Positions 1-7,988 of a stretch of 64,000 nucleotides of DNA are shown in pieces; the stretch's first letter is position 1, and each line of letters opens with the position of its first letter. The position numbers were made by a program, and so were the translations under genes. Under the pieces are notes generated by a model. The model was not told the origin of the DNA, made no database searches, and saw only the letters and a list, made by a program, of their open reading frames with translations. The DNA is from Bacteroidales bacterium UBA6377 (GTDB lineage Bacteria > Bacteroidota > Bacteroidia > Bacteroidales > UBA932), in NCBI GenBank assembly GCA_002438805.1, contig DJQV01000015.1, positions 124,001 through 188,000 on the forward strand, written 5' to 3'.

Positions 1-492
1 CACCTTGCTGCCGTGCTTGAACGCTGCGGCAAGTTCATCAGCACTCCGGCGCGCCGCATCGCTGTGCTCCATGAGACTCTTGAGCCTCTCGCGCATCTCC
101 CCGTTACGTTCAGCCTGCTCCTTGCTGCTGTCCGCCATCGCCTTGCGCAGTTCAGAAATGTTCTCACGCAGCGGGTCCACTATCCGTCCGAGGCTCTCCC
201 CACTCGACTCGGAAAACTCCTTCTGCCTGGCCTTGAGCATCTCCCCGGTATCGGCCTTGAGCTGGGCGCTCATCTTCTCCACCGTCTCGTCAAACCGCCT
301 CTGGAGCAAATCCATTGCTTCAACCTTCTCGGCAGCAAGACGCCGCTCATATTCGTCCCGCACAGCAGCCAGACGCTCATCGCAGTCCTTGCGGACGGCA
401 GACTCGGCGCTGCGCACGGCACGCCTCACCAAAAGCAGGGCCACAAATGCACTTACAGCAAGCCCCGAGAAAAAAGCCAAAATAATCTCCAT
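1..492 (-). CDS. rmuC: RmuC family DNA recombination protein, N-terminal part (runs off left edge)
   Basis: The minus-strand frame opens with an ATG at 492 and stays open to the window edge, giving about 164 residues. It starts with a short hydrophobic segment (MEIILAFFSGLAVSAFVALL), then a long charged stretch rich in Glu, Arg, Lys and Ala that reads as a coiled coil. This is the layout of RmuC: an N-terminal membrane anchor and coiled coil ahead of a nuclease-like domain. That catalytic part lies outside the window. RmuC proteins limit recombination at inverted repeats; the role is taken from the family. The gene is divergent from the YiiX-like lipoprotein gene, with only 44 bases between the two starts. 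Plus-strand open frames over this region are antisense shadows. Confidence 0.8.
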   Translation of the reverse strand, partial: MEIILAFFSGLAVSAFVALLLVRRAVRSAESAVRKDCDERLAAVRDEYERRLAAEKVEAMDLLQRRFDETVEKMSAQLKADTGEMLKARQKEFSESSGESLGRIVDPLRENISELRKAMADSSKEQAERNGEMRERLKSLMEHSDAARRSADELAAAFKHGSKV

Positions 493-536
493 AGCCGACA
501 AAATTACAAAACAACTTCTTAAATTTGCCATCCGAT

Positions 537-1202
537 ATGAAAAGAACCGCAATCCTCTTCACCACCATCATGCTCACTCTGGCCGGATGCACCTCCGGCA
601 AACAGGACAGTCCGCGCAGCGGGGACCTTGTATTCGTGGGCATCCCGATGAATTACAGCCTCCAGCAAGGCTCGATGTCCGAAGCCATCAGCGCTGCCAC
701 ATCAGACAGCACCGGGCTGAACCTTATCCATGTGGCCATACTGGAAGTAAAAGGAGACTCGACATGGATCATCGACGCCACAATCAAGCACGGCGTGGAC
801 AGGCATCCCCTCGACACTTTCATCCGGGACTTCACCCTACGTGACGGAAGCCTCCCCGCATTCAAGATAATGCGCCCCGAAGCAAGCGCAGCCGAAGCGG
901 AACAGTTCGTGCAGAACGCCAAGAAGTACCTCGGGCAGCCGTACGACGTCTCTTTCCTCCCGGACAACGGAGCCATGTACTGCAGCGAGCTCGTCTACAA
1001 CAGCTACATCACCCCTGACGGGGAGCACCTGTTCAGCGAAGCTCCGATGAATTTCCTCGACAAGGACGGAAACATGCCCCTCTACTGGACCCAGCTTTTC
1101 GAGCGCATCGGGCAGCAGGTACCGCAAGGAATCCCGGGTACCAACCCGCAAAAAATGGCGACAGAGAAAACCCTGTCGCCAATAGAAACCAAACTGAAGT
1201 AA
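537..1202 (+). CDS. YiiX/YebB-like NlpC/P60-type (permuted papain fold) lipoprotein
   Basis: This 221-residue protein starts at MKRTAILF; the ATG at 537 is preferred over an upstream one because it leads straight into a lipoprotein signal with lipobox LAGC. The mature part matches the permuted papain-fold YiiX family: an early His in LIHVAIL and a later catalytic Cys in MYCSELVYNSY, with the GQPYD block between. Members are thought to be amidases or peptidases acting on the envelope, but the substrate here is unknown. The last ~15 residues are encoded by DNA that also forms the terminator of the convergent DUF3737 gene, so the C-terminal tail may be dictated by that structure. Function beyond the fold is inference. 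Confidence 0.8.
   Translation: MKRTAILFTTIMLTLAGCTSGKQDSPRSGDLVFVGIPMNYSLQQGSMSEAISAATSDSTGLNLIHVAILEVKGDSTWIIDATIKHGVDRHPLDTFIRDFTLRDGSLPAFKIMRPEASAAEAEQFVQNAKKYLGQPYDVSFLPDNGAMYCSELVYNSYITPDGEHLFSEAPMNFLDKDGNMPLYWTQLFERIGQQVPQGIPGTNPQKMATEKTLSPIETKLK
1149..1180 (-). terminator. Rho-independent terminator of the DUF3737 gene, inside the convergent coding region
   Basis: A perfect 8-base-pair stem (GGCGACAG/CTGTCGCC, loop of 8) at 1157-1180 is followed on the minus strand by a run of six T. It lies beyond the stop of the minus-strand DUF3737 gene but within the last codons of the plus-strand lipoprotein gene. A second perfect stem (CTGAAGTA/TACTTCAG, 1194-1214) spans the stop codons of both genes. 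Confidence 0.75.
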
Positions 1203-1205
1203 GTC

Positions 1206-2060
1206 CTACTTCAGCACTCCGCCGATCTCTATCTTGCAGTCGGCAGGAGCCTTGATGTTGCCGTCGATGATGACATCGTCGCAGCCGTCAGCCTTGATGT
1301 ATCCGGTACGCGGATTCTTTATGGACGGGACATTACCCTTGACAGTGGCCTTGATGTCAGAATACTCAAACGCCAGGTCGGCGTCAGGCTCGAAAGTGCA
1401 GTCCTCAAGGACGAGACCGTCGGCATAGCAGAGAGGCTGTGTGCCGCCGATGCGGCACCTGACGAGACGCAGATTCTTCGAATGCCAGCCGAGGTATTCT
1501 CCGTTGATGAACGAATCATAGACTGTCACATTCTCAGTCTCCCACAGGGCGTCCTTGCTCTGGAGGTCGCTGTTGCGGATCTCGACATTGCGAGTATGCT
1601 GGAACGAATAGTTGCCCTCAAGACGGAGATTGTTCACCTTTATATTGCTGCAGTGCATGAATATATAGTCAGCCTTGGTGACGAAGACATTGTCCAGATC
1701 GATGTCGCTGCATGACCAGAATGTCTCCTGCGCGCAGTTCATGTTGACATTACGGAGTTTGATGCCCTCCATCTCACGGAACATCTTCGGCGCATCGACT
1801 ATGCAGTCGGTCATCTCGCAGTCCGTGCTGTGCCAGAGCGAAGAACGCGCGCTCTCGGCGAAATAGCAGTCCCGCACCCTGAAGCGGTCGCAGCACCAGA
1901 ATACATATTTTCCTTCGAAACGGCACTTGTAAGCCTCTATGTCTGAAGTCTCCTTGAGCGAAGACTCGCCCGGATGGATGGTAACGCCCTCGAGAAAGAG
2001 GTCGTGCGAGCAGTAAAGCGGGCGCTCGCCCCCGAATTCCTGATTGATTATCTCTTGCAT
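1206..2060 (-). CDS. DUF3737 family protein, right-handed beta-helix
   Basis: This cytoplasmic-looking protein of 284 residues has no signal peptide. It is built of short degenerate repeats in which Asp, Asn and Cys recur every 20-odd residues (for example VRDCYF, MTDCIV, LRNVNM, LDNVFV, VNNLRL, IRNSDL), the pattern of a right-handed beta-helix. I recognise it as DUF3737, a conserved family of unknown function common in gut Firmicutes and Bacteroidetes. The ATG at 2060 is chosen because the longer frame would need a TTG at 2075. Upstream lies a promoter with TTTG (2116-2119) and TATATTCG (2088-2095) 20 bases apart. The gene is monocistronic, with its terminator at 1149-1180. No enzymatic role can be assigned. 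Confidence 0.8.
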   Translation of the reverse strand: MQEIINQEFGGERPLYCSHDLFLEGVTIHPGESSLKETSDIEAYKCRFEGKYVFWCCDRFRVRDCYFAESARSSLWHSTDCEMTDCIVDAPKMFREMEGIKLRNVNMNCAQETFWSCSDIDLDNVFVTKADYIFMHCSNIKVNNLRLEGNYSFQHTRNVEIRNSDLQSKDALWETENVTVYDSFINGEYLGWHSKNLRLVRCRIGGTQPLCYADGLVLEDCTFEPDADLAFEYSDIKATVKGNVPSIKNPRTGYIKADGCDDVIIDGNIKAPADCKIEIGGVLK

Positions 2061-2087
2061 GGTATGATGGTTCAATGTTGTCCAGCG

Positions 2088-2119
2088 CGAATATACTCAT
2101 TTTCGCCGCCATGAGCAAA
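2088..2119 (-). promoter_or_regulatory. Bacteroidetes-type promoter for the DUF3737 gene
   Basis: On the minus strand TTTG (2119-2116) is followed after 20 bases by TATATTCG (2095-2088), one mismatch from TAnnTTTG. It lies about 28 bases before the chosen ATG. Confidence 0.55.
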
Positions 2120-2139
2120 TTCAGGCAACACGCGTCCGG

Positions 2140-2171
2140 TTTGTTTTATTGCCTTTAATCCCTTACCTTTG
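2140..2171 (+). promoter_or_regulatory. Bacteroidetes-type promoter for the aminotransferase-ligase operon
   Basis: TTTG at 2140-2143 and TACCTTTG at 2164-2171 are separated by 20 bases, a full match to the -33/-7 consensus. The ATG of the aminotransferase follows 21 bases later, leaving a very short leader. Confidence 0.75.
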
Positions 2172-2192
2172 CCCGGACTAAAACCCTATATT

Positions 2193-3395
2193 ATGTCACT
2201 GAACATTTCTGACAAGGCGCGGCTGATGCCCGCCTCCGCCATCAGGAAACTGGTTCCTCTCGCCGACGCCGCCAAATCCCGCGGCATCAAGGTGTACCAC
2301 CTCAACGTCGGCGCGCCGGACATCAAATCCCCTGACTGCGCCATCAATGCCGTGATAGACAGGTGCAAAGGACTGCACCACCTCTCCTACACCAACTCCG
2401 CAGGCCTGCTGGAACTCCGGGAAGGTCTTGTCAACAAATACTATAAAAAAATCGGCATCGACATCGAAGTGAGCGAACTGCTCGTCGAAGTGGCCGGAAG
2501 CGAAGCATTCTCCTGCGCCATGCAGATAGCCGCCGACCGTGGAGATGAGATCATAGTGGTGGAACCTTATTACACCAACTACCAGACATTCGCCTACCTC
2601 AACGGCATCACCCTCAAGGCGGTCCACACCGACATCCGCCAGGGTTTCGCCATCCCGGACATCTCCGAGTTCGAGAAAGTGCTCACAGACCGCACCAGAG
2701 CCGTACTCATCAGCAACCCTTGCAACCCTTCAGGCAAACTCTTCACCAAGGAAGAGATGCTAGCCCTCGGGGAGTTCTGCCGCAGGCACGACCTCTTCCT
2801 CATCAGCGACGAAGTCTACAGGGAGTTCTGCTACACCGACGAGCCGCACTTCTCCGCCCTCAACATCCCGGGCTGCGAACAGAATGTCATAATGGTCGAT
2901 TCCGTGTCCAAGAGATACAACCTCTGCGGCGCGCGCATCGGCTGCATCGTCTCGCACAACAAGGACGTGATGGCAGCCGCAATGAAGTTCGCCCAGTCCA
3001 GACTCTGTCCTCCGGTGCTCGGCCAGTACGCCGCCATCGGGGCTCTGGACACTCCGCAGAGCTACTTTGATGAAGTCAAGGCAGAATACATCCGGCGCCG
3101 CGACTGCGCCGTCAAGATGCTCAACGAAATCCCCGGGGTCTACGCCCCGAACCCTATGGGAGCCTTCTATACGGTGGCCGAGTTGCCGGTGGAAGACGCC
3201 GAGGACTTCGTGAAGTGGATGCTCACCGACTTCAGCGTGGACGGGCAGACCACCATGGTCACCCCGGCAGCATCCTTCTACAAGACCCCGGATGTCGGCA
3301 AGAATCACATACGTCTCGCATACGTGCTTGATGTGCCGGATCTGCAGAAAGCCCTGGAGATCCTGGCCGCAGGACTTGAAAAATATCGCCGATGA
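2193..3395 (+). CDS. Class I/II PLP-dependent aminotransferase
   Basis: This is a 400-residue fold-type I aminotransferase, starting at MSLNISDKARL. The short distance to the promoter and the alignment with family N-termini favour this ATG over the one 24 bases upstream. Visible family marks are the NVGAPDI segment near the N-terminus, the NPCNPSGK block, the LISDEVY block with the cofactor-binding Asp and Tyr, and the PLP lysine in DSVSKRYNLCGARIG. Such enzymes act on aspartate or aromatic/branched keto acids; the substrate cannot be told from the sequence. The stop overlaps the start of the next gene by 4 bases (ATGA), so the two are translationally coupled. The convergent neighbour is the aromatic amino acid operon, which lacks its own aminotransferase, so a role in Phe/Tyr formation is possible but unproven. 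Confidence 0.85.
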   Translation: MSLNISDKARLMPASAIRKLVPLADAAKSRGIKVYHLNVGAPDIKSPDCAINAVIDRCKGLHHLSYTNSAGLLELREGLVNKYYKKIGIDIEVSELLVEVAGSEAFSCAMQIAADRGDEIIVVEPYYTNYQTFAYLNGITLKAVHTDIRQGFAIPDISEFEKVLTDRTRAVLISNPCNPSGKLFTKEEMLALGEFCRRHDLFLISDEVYREFCYTDEPHFSALNIPGCEQNVIMVDSVSKRYNLCGARIGCIVSHNKDVMAAAMKFAQSRLCPPVLGQYAAIGALDTPQSYFDEVKAEYIRRRDCAVKMLNEIPGVYAPNPMGAFYTVAELPVEDAEDFVKWMLTDFSVDGQTTMVTPAASFYKTPDVGKNHIRLAYVLDVPDLQKALEILAAGLEKYRR

Positions 3396-5011
3396 GACCG
3401 CAGTTCAGCACCCTTGCTGAGCTCTACGAACACTCCGTCACCGCCTTCCAGAAAAGGACGGCGGCGGAATTTGTGGGTGGAGCCCAAAGTTACACATACG
3501 CACAGTTCAGAGACTGCTGCGACAATATCTCCAAGCGCCTGTCGAACTTCGGGATAGGGGCCGGAGACAAAGTGGCCATCCTGTCGGAAAACTCCCCGAA
3601 CTGGACTGCCGCATTCTTCGCCATCACCGCATACGGCCGCATAGCGATACCGATGCTGCCCGAACTCTCCGCGGGAGAAGTCGAGAACATCCTTACACAC
3701 TCGGAGGCCAAGGCCATCTTCATCTCCAAGAAGCAGCTGCCGAAGCTGAGCGATGAAGCGATGAAGCGCCTCACGCTCGTCATAGCCATAGGCGACTTGA
3801 GTTTCATCAAGGCAGAAGGCAGTTCCTACACCTGCGACGGCAAGGTCAGCCGGCCCACAGCCCTTGACACCGCCGCCATCCTCTATACTTCCGGCACCAC
3901 AGGCAAGGCCAAGGGCGTTATGCTCTGCCACCGCAACTTCTGCACAAATGTCCTCAACTCCTGGTACAGTTACAAGATAGGGCCGAAAGACGTCTTTCTC
4001 TCCATACTTCCGATGGCCCACACCTACGAGATGAGCATCGGAATGCTGTACCCGTTCTCGATGGGCGCGAAGGTGGAATATATCCAGAAAGTCCCCACCC
4101 CGTCCATACTCATCGCCACGCTTGCCAAGATAAGACCGACAGCCATGCTCTCCGTGCCGCTCATCATAGAGAAAATCTACCGCAGCAGCATCGTCCCGAC
4201 CATCGCCAGGAGCAAGTTCCTCTCATACCTTGACAAGCATGCCAAGTGGCTGCTCTACTCCCTCGTGGGGATGAAACTCAAAAAGACCTTCGGCGGCAGG
4301 ATGGGCTTCTTCGGCATCGGCGGAGCCAAGCTCGACCCGGAAGTCGAAGCTTTCCTCAAGAAGACAGGATTCCCCTACGCCATAGGATACGGTCTCACGG
4401 AAACAGCCCCGCTCATCTGCACGGCATCTCCACGCAACACCTTCCCCGGCACCACAGGCAGGCCTGTCCGTGGCATTGAGGTGAAACTTGAAGACGTCAA
4501 CCCCCAGACCGGAGAGGGAGAAATCTGCGTCAAAGGCCCCAACGTGATGCTCGGCTACTACAAGGACTACGAGCGCACCTGCTCCGTCCTCACCCAGGAC
4601 GGCTGGTTCCGCACCGGCGACCTTGCAAGCATAGACAAGAAAGGCCGCTACTCCATCAAGGGCAGGCTCGGAAGCGTGATAATCGGAGCCTCCGGAGAGA
4701 ACATCTACCCGGAAGAGATAGAGAACGTGATCAACAGCATCGATGGCATCAGCGAATCGCTCGTCGTCCAGAGGGACGGCAAACTCGTGGCCCTCGTGCA
4801 GTTCAACGACAACATCATCGACTGGAACCTTGAGGGCCAGGACAAGTTCATCGAGGACATCGAGGCGCGCAAGAAAGCCATCCTGGACTTTGTCAACTCC
4901 AAGGTGAGCCGCTTCATGAACATCAAGTCCGTGGAAGTGCAGAAGGAGCCGTTCATACGCACGGCCACCCACAAGATCAAGCGCTTCCTCTACGAGAAGA
5001 AGAAAAACTAA
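3392..5011 (+). CDS. AMP-dependent synthetase/ligase, long-chain fatty acid-CoA ligase type
   Basis: This 539-residue ANL-superfamily enzyme has the adenylate-forming P-loop YTSGTTGKAKGVML (about residue 167), the A5-type GYGLTETAP motif, GWFRTGDLASID, and the C-terminal GRLGSVIIGASGENIYPEEIE with a late catalytic Lys region (THKIKRF). There is no signal peptide or obvious membrane span, so it should act in the cytoplasm or at the membrane face, activating a carboxylic acid as its adenylate and then probably passing it to CoA. It is coupled by a 4-base overlap to the aminotransferase, an arrangement that could pair a keto- or amino-acid product with activation. The 3' end overlaps the convergent DAHP synthase gene by 4 bases. 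Confidence 0.85.
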   Translation: MRPQFSTLAELYEHSVTAFQKRTAAEFVGGAQSYTYAQFRDCCDNISKRLSNFGIGAGDKVAILSENSPNWTAAFFAITAYGRIAIPMLPELSAGEVENILTHSEAKAIFISKKQLPKLSDEAMKRLTLVIAIGDLSFIKAEGSSYTCDGKVSRPTALDTAAILYTSGTTGKAKGVMLCHRNFCTNVLNSWYSYKIGPKDVFLSILPMAHTYEMSIGMLYPFSMGAKVEYIQKVPTPSILIATLAKIRPTAMLSVPLIIEKIYRSSIVPTIARSKFLSYLDKHAKWLLYSLVGMKLKKTFGGRMGFFGIGGAKLDPEVEAFLKKTGFPYAIGYGLTETAPLICTASPRNTFPGTTGRPVRGIEVKLEDVNPQTGEGEICVKGPNVMLGYYKDYERTCSVLTQDGWFRTGDLASIDKKGRYSIKGRLGSVIIGASGENIYPEEIENVINSIDGISESLVVQRDGKLVALVQFNDNIIDWNLEGQDKFIEDIEARKKAILDFVNSKVSRFMNIKSVEVQKEPFIRTATHKIKRFLYEKKKN

Positions 5012-6036
5012 CGGAGATCAGCCAGATCGAGCACCAACTCGCGGGTCTTCTCCCAGCCGAGACAGGGGTCGGTGATCGAGCGTCCATACACGCCGTCACC
5101 GGCCTTCTGGTTTCCGTCCTCTATATAAGATTCTATCATGAGCCCCTTGACAAGACGGAAAATGTCTGGGTTGTGCCTGGTGCTGTGCAGGACTTCCTTC
5201 GCTATGCGGATCTGCTCAAGATATTTCTTGCCTGAGTTGGAGTGGTTGGTGTCCACTATCACGGCGGGGTTTGCAAGCCCGCTCTTCGCATAGAGGTCAC
5301 AGAGCTGTTCCAAATCCTCATAGTGGTAGTTGGGATGGGTGTTGCCCCTCGAATCCACATAGCCCCTGAGGATGGCATGCGCGAGAGGGTTGCCCTGGCT
5401 CTCCACCTCCCAGTTGCGGTAGATGAAGGTATGCGGGCTCTGCGCCGCCTTCAGGGCGTTCATCATCACGGAGAGGTTGCCACCTGTAGGGTTCTTCATC
5501 CCCACGGGGATGTCCAGGCCGCTCGCGGTAAGGCGGTGCTGCTGGTTCTCCACGGAGCGCGCACCCACGGCCACGTACGACAGCAGGTCGGAGAGATACT
5601 TGTGGTTCTCCGGGTAGAGCATCTCGTCAGCGCAGGAGAAGCCTGTCTCGTTGATGGCGCGCATGTGCAGTTTGCGGATGGAAATCAGGCCCTTGAGCAT
5701 ATCGGAGTGGGCGTTGGGATCCGGCTGGTGGAGCATCCCCTTGTAGCCCTCGCCTGTGGTGCGAGGCTTGTTGGTATAGATGCGCGGCACCATCACTATC
5801 TTGTCCTTGACCCTCTCCTGGAGTTCGCGCAGGCGGGTGATATAGTCGATGACGGCATCCTCCCGGTCGGCGGAGCACGGTCCGATCACGAGCAGCAGTT
5901 TGTCGCTCTTTCCTGTGAATATGTCCGCTATCTGTGCATCATTGGCTGCCTTGGCAAGCGCCCCCGCCTCGGAGATCGGGTACATTTCCTTTATCTCCTG
6001 GGGGATGATGAGCTTGCGCTTGAAATTCATGTTCAT
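5008..6036 (-). CDS. aroF: 3-deoxy-7-phosphoheptulonate (DAHP) synthase, class I
   Basis: This enzyme of 342 residues condenses phosphoenolpyruvate and erythrose 4-phosphate in the first step of the shikimate pathway. Class I hallmarks are present: LLLVIGPCSADRED, NKPRTTGEGYKG, GARSVENQQHR, GMKNPTGG and VDTNHSNSGKK. The length fits the single-domain AroF/G/H type with no fused chorismate mutase; that activity is carried by PheA three genes upstream. The ATG at 6036 is chosen because GGAGAAG sits 7 bases ahead of it; the alternative ATG at 6030 is spaced less well. It starts one base past the tyrA stop, as the last gene of the pheA-aroC-tyrA-aroF operon. It ends with TAG, evidence that TAG is a normal stop here. 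The isozyme letter is not certain. Confidence 0.9.
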   Translation of the reverse strand: MNMNFKRKLIIPQEIKEMYPISEAGALAKAANDAQIADIFTGKSDKLLLVIGPCSADREDAVIDYITRLRELQERVKDKIVMVPRIYTNKPRTTGEGYKGMLHQPDPNAHSDMLKGLISIRKLHMRAINETGFSCADEMLYPENHKYLSDLLSYVAVGARSVENQQHRLTASGLDIPVGMKNPTGGNLSVMMNALKAAQSPHTFIYRNWEVESQGNPLAHAILRGYVDSRGNTHPNYHYEDLEQLCDLYAKSGLANPAVIVDTNHSNSGKKYLEQIRIAKEVLHSTRHNPDIFRLVKGLMIESYIEDGNQKAGDGVYGRSITDPCLGWEKTRELVLDLADLR

Positions 6037-6037
6037 G

Positions 6038-6895
6038 CTACTTCTCCTTTTTCTTGTCAAACCACGAGCGTCTCAAGGTCGAGAGGCGCATCATCTCTTT
6101 CATGGTATTCTCGTCCGAGTCGCGGACGGCGTCACGCAGAGCACCGAACCTGTCCATGAAAAGGTTCATCTGGCTGAGCAGTTCGTCCTTGTTTTCCAGA
6201 AAGAGCTCCGTCCACATGTCCTCGTTGATCCTGGCGATACGGGTGAGGTCACGGAATGAGTCGCCTGTGTAGTCCACCAGATGCCTCGATTCCTTGCAGG
6301 TCATCAGGGCCACGGCGATGCAGTGCGTCAGCTGGGAGAGGAAGCCCACCATCTCGTCGTGCCTCTCGAGGCTGAGGGAGGAGATCTTCCCGAAACCCAT
6401 GTCACGTGCCATGTCCTCCACCACGGCTATGCCTTCCGGGGTGTTGCGTTCTGTCGGGGTGATGATAAAATTTGCCCCCTTGAATATGCCCGGGTCGCTG
6501 TATTCTATCCCGGAAAACTCCCTTCCGGCCATGGGATGGGCGGGCACGAACTCGACCCTGCCGGCAAGCATGCCCTGTATCCGCGGCACCACGCAGCCCT
6601 TGACACCGGAAATGTCTGTAAGTATCGAACCGCGTCTGAGGTGTCTCCCGTTGTCCCGCACCCAATCGATGAAGACACGGGGATAGAGCGCGGAGACGAC
6701 GATGTCGAAACCTTCTATATATTTCGGGTCGGGGCTGGTCATCCCGTGCCTTATCCAGCCATTGCGTCTGGCATAATCCAGGGCGTCCTGACGGTCAGAG
6801 AGGCCGCCCACTTCATACCCGGCAGAGCTCAACGCGGCAGCATAAGAGCCGCCCATAAGGCCGAGACCCACTATAAGAACCTTTTTGTTTTTCAT
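6038..6895 (-). CDS. tyrA: Prephenate dehydrogenase
   Basis: This 285-residue protein begins with a Rossmann dinucleotide-binding loop (VLIVGLGLMGGSYAAAL) and continues with blocks typical of TyrA: TDISGVKG, FVPAHPMAGREFSG and the HDEMVGFLSQLTHCIAVAL segment containing the catalytic His region. It oxidatively decarboxylates prephenate to 4-hydroxyphenylpyruvate for tyrosine. There is no chorismate mutase or ACT domain, so it is the monofunctional form. Its start overlaps the end of aroC by 4 bases (ATGA) and its stop is one base from the DAHP synthase start, so all are co-translated. Confidence 0.9.
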   Translation of the reverse strand: MKNKKVLIVGLGLMGGSYAAALSSAGYEVGGLSDRQDALDYARRNGWIRHGMTSPDPKYIEGFDIVVSALYPRVFIDWVRDNGRHLRRGSILTDISGVKGCVVPRIQGMLAGRVEFVPAHPMAGREFSGIEYSDPGIFKGANFIITPTERNTPEGIAVVEDMARDMGFGKISSLSLERHDEMVGFLSQLTHCIAVALMTCKESRHLVDYTGDSFRDLTRIARINEDMWTELFLENKDELLSQMNLFMDRFGALRDAVRDSDENTMKEMMRLSTLRRSWFDKKKEK

Positions 6896-7983
6896 TTTTC
6901 CCCTCCCAAGAAGTCAGTGCCGAAGCGCAGTGCGAGGGCATCGCAGAGCACCACGGCCACCATGCTTGTCACCACTATGCAGATACGGCGGACAATCGCC
7001 GGGTCGTGCCTGCCCTTGAGGCTGAGTTCGACCTCCTTTGTGCGGCGGAAATCCACCGTCTCCTGCGCCTTGAAGATGGAAGGAGTGGGGCGCACCGCCA
7101 TATTGAAGACAAGCGGCATGCCGTTGCTGATACCGCCGTTGATGCCGCCGCTGCGGTTTGTCGTGGTGACTATACGCCCGTCCTTCAGGCGGAACGGGTC
7201 GTTGGCCGCTGAGCCGCGCATGGCGGAGAGGCCGAAGCCATCGCCGAATTCTATCCCCTTGATGCCGCCTATGGCGAAAACCGCACGGGAAATCATCCCT
7301 TCGAGGGAGTCGAACCACGGCTCCCCCACTCCGGCCGGAAGGCCGCAGACGGCGCTCTGGATCACGCCCCCGACGGAATCTCCGTCCTCTTTGGCCTTGA
7401 GGATTGCATCCCCCATCGCCTCGGCCACATCGGCAAGCACCGGGAAATGCTTGGTTTCCAGAGATTTAATCTCCTCCTGTGGGTCAAGGGAAAATGGTCT
7501 GTCCTTCACCCCGGCACAACAGAGGATATGCGTGCCGATTGTAATCCCCTTTGACTTCAGGGCACTCAGACATATCGCCCCGGCAGCCACAACCCCAGCG
7601 GTCACTCTCCCCGAGAAATGGCCGCCTCCGCGAAGATCCTCGAAACCGTGGTACTTCATCTCCGCCGCGAAGTCGCTGTGGGACGGGCGTGCTATGCCTT
7701 CCTGATAGTCCGAACTGCGGACATTTTCATTGGGTATGATTATGGTGAGCGGCGCACCGGTAGTGTATCCGTTATGGACACCGCTGATTATCTGATAATT
7801 GTCCTTCTCCACACGGGCCGTATCGAGAGGTCCCGAAGGACGGCGGCGAGAGAGCTGCGAGGCGATGAACGCATCATCGACGGGGATGCCTGGTGCAAGC
7901 CCGTCGAGCACCGCCCCCACTGCGGGGCCGTGGCTCTCACCGAACACGGTCATGATGACGCTTGTACCTATGGAATTTTTCAT
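6892..7983 (-). CDS. aroC: Chorismate synthase
   Basis: The 363-residue protein catalyses loss of phosphate from EPSP to give chorismate, with reduced FMN. Recognisable signatures are VFGESHGPAVG at the N-terminus, GGGHFSGRVTAGVVAAGAI, GFGLSAMRGSAAND and the GGINGGISNGMP block. The ATG at 7983 gives an N-terminus of normal family length and lies 5 bases after the pheA stop; a longer reading would overlap pheA. It is the second gene of the aromatic operon and overlaps tyrA by 4 bases. Confidence 0.95.
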   Translation of the reverse strand: MKNSIGTSVIMTVFGESHGPAVGAVLDGLAPGIPVDDAFIASQLSRRRPSGPLDTARVEKDNYQIISGVHNGYTTGAPLTIIIPNENVRSSDYQEGIARPSHSDFAAEMKYHGFEDLRGGGHFSGRVTAGVVAAGAICLSALKSKGITIGTHILCCAGVKDRPFSLDPQEEIKSLETKHFPVLADVAEAMGDAILKAKEDGDSVGGVIQSAVCGLPAGVGEPWFDSLEGMISRAVFAIGGIKGIEFGDGFGLSAMRGSAANDPFRLKDGRIVTTTNRSGGINGGISNGMPLVFNMAVRPTPSIFKAQETVDFRRTKEVELSLKGRHDPAIVRRICIVVTSMVAVVLCDALALRFGTDFLGGEK

Positions 7984-7988
7984 CTTCC

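Noticed and set aside
5..844. Long plus-strand open frames at the left edge (279 and 169 residues)
   Set aside because: They lie opposite the RmuC coding frame and run into the YiiX gene in another frame; residue content is Ser/Arg/Leu-rich without domain sense. GC-rich codons leave antisense frames open.
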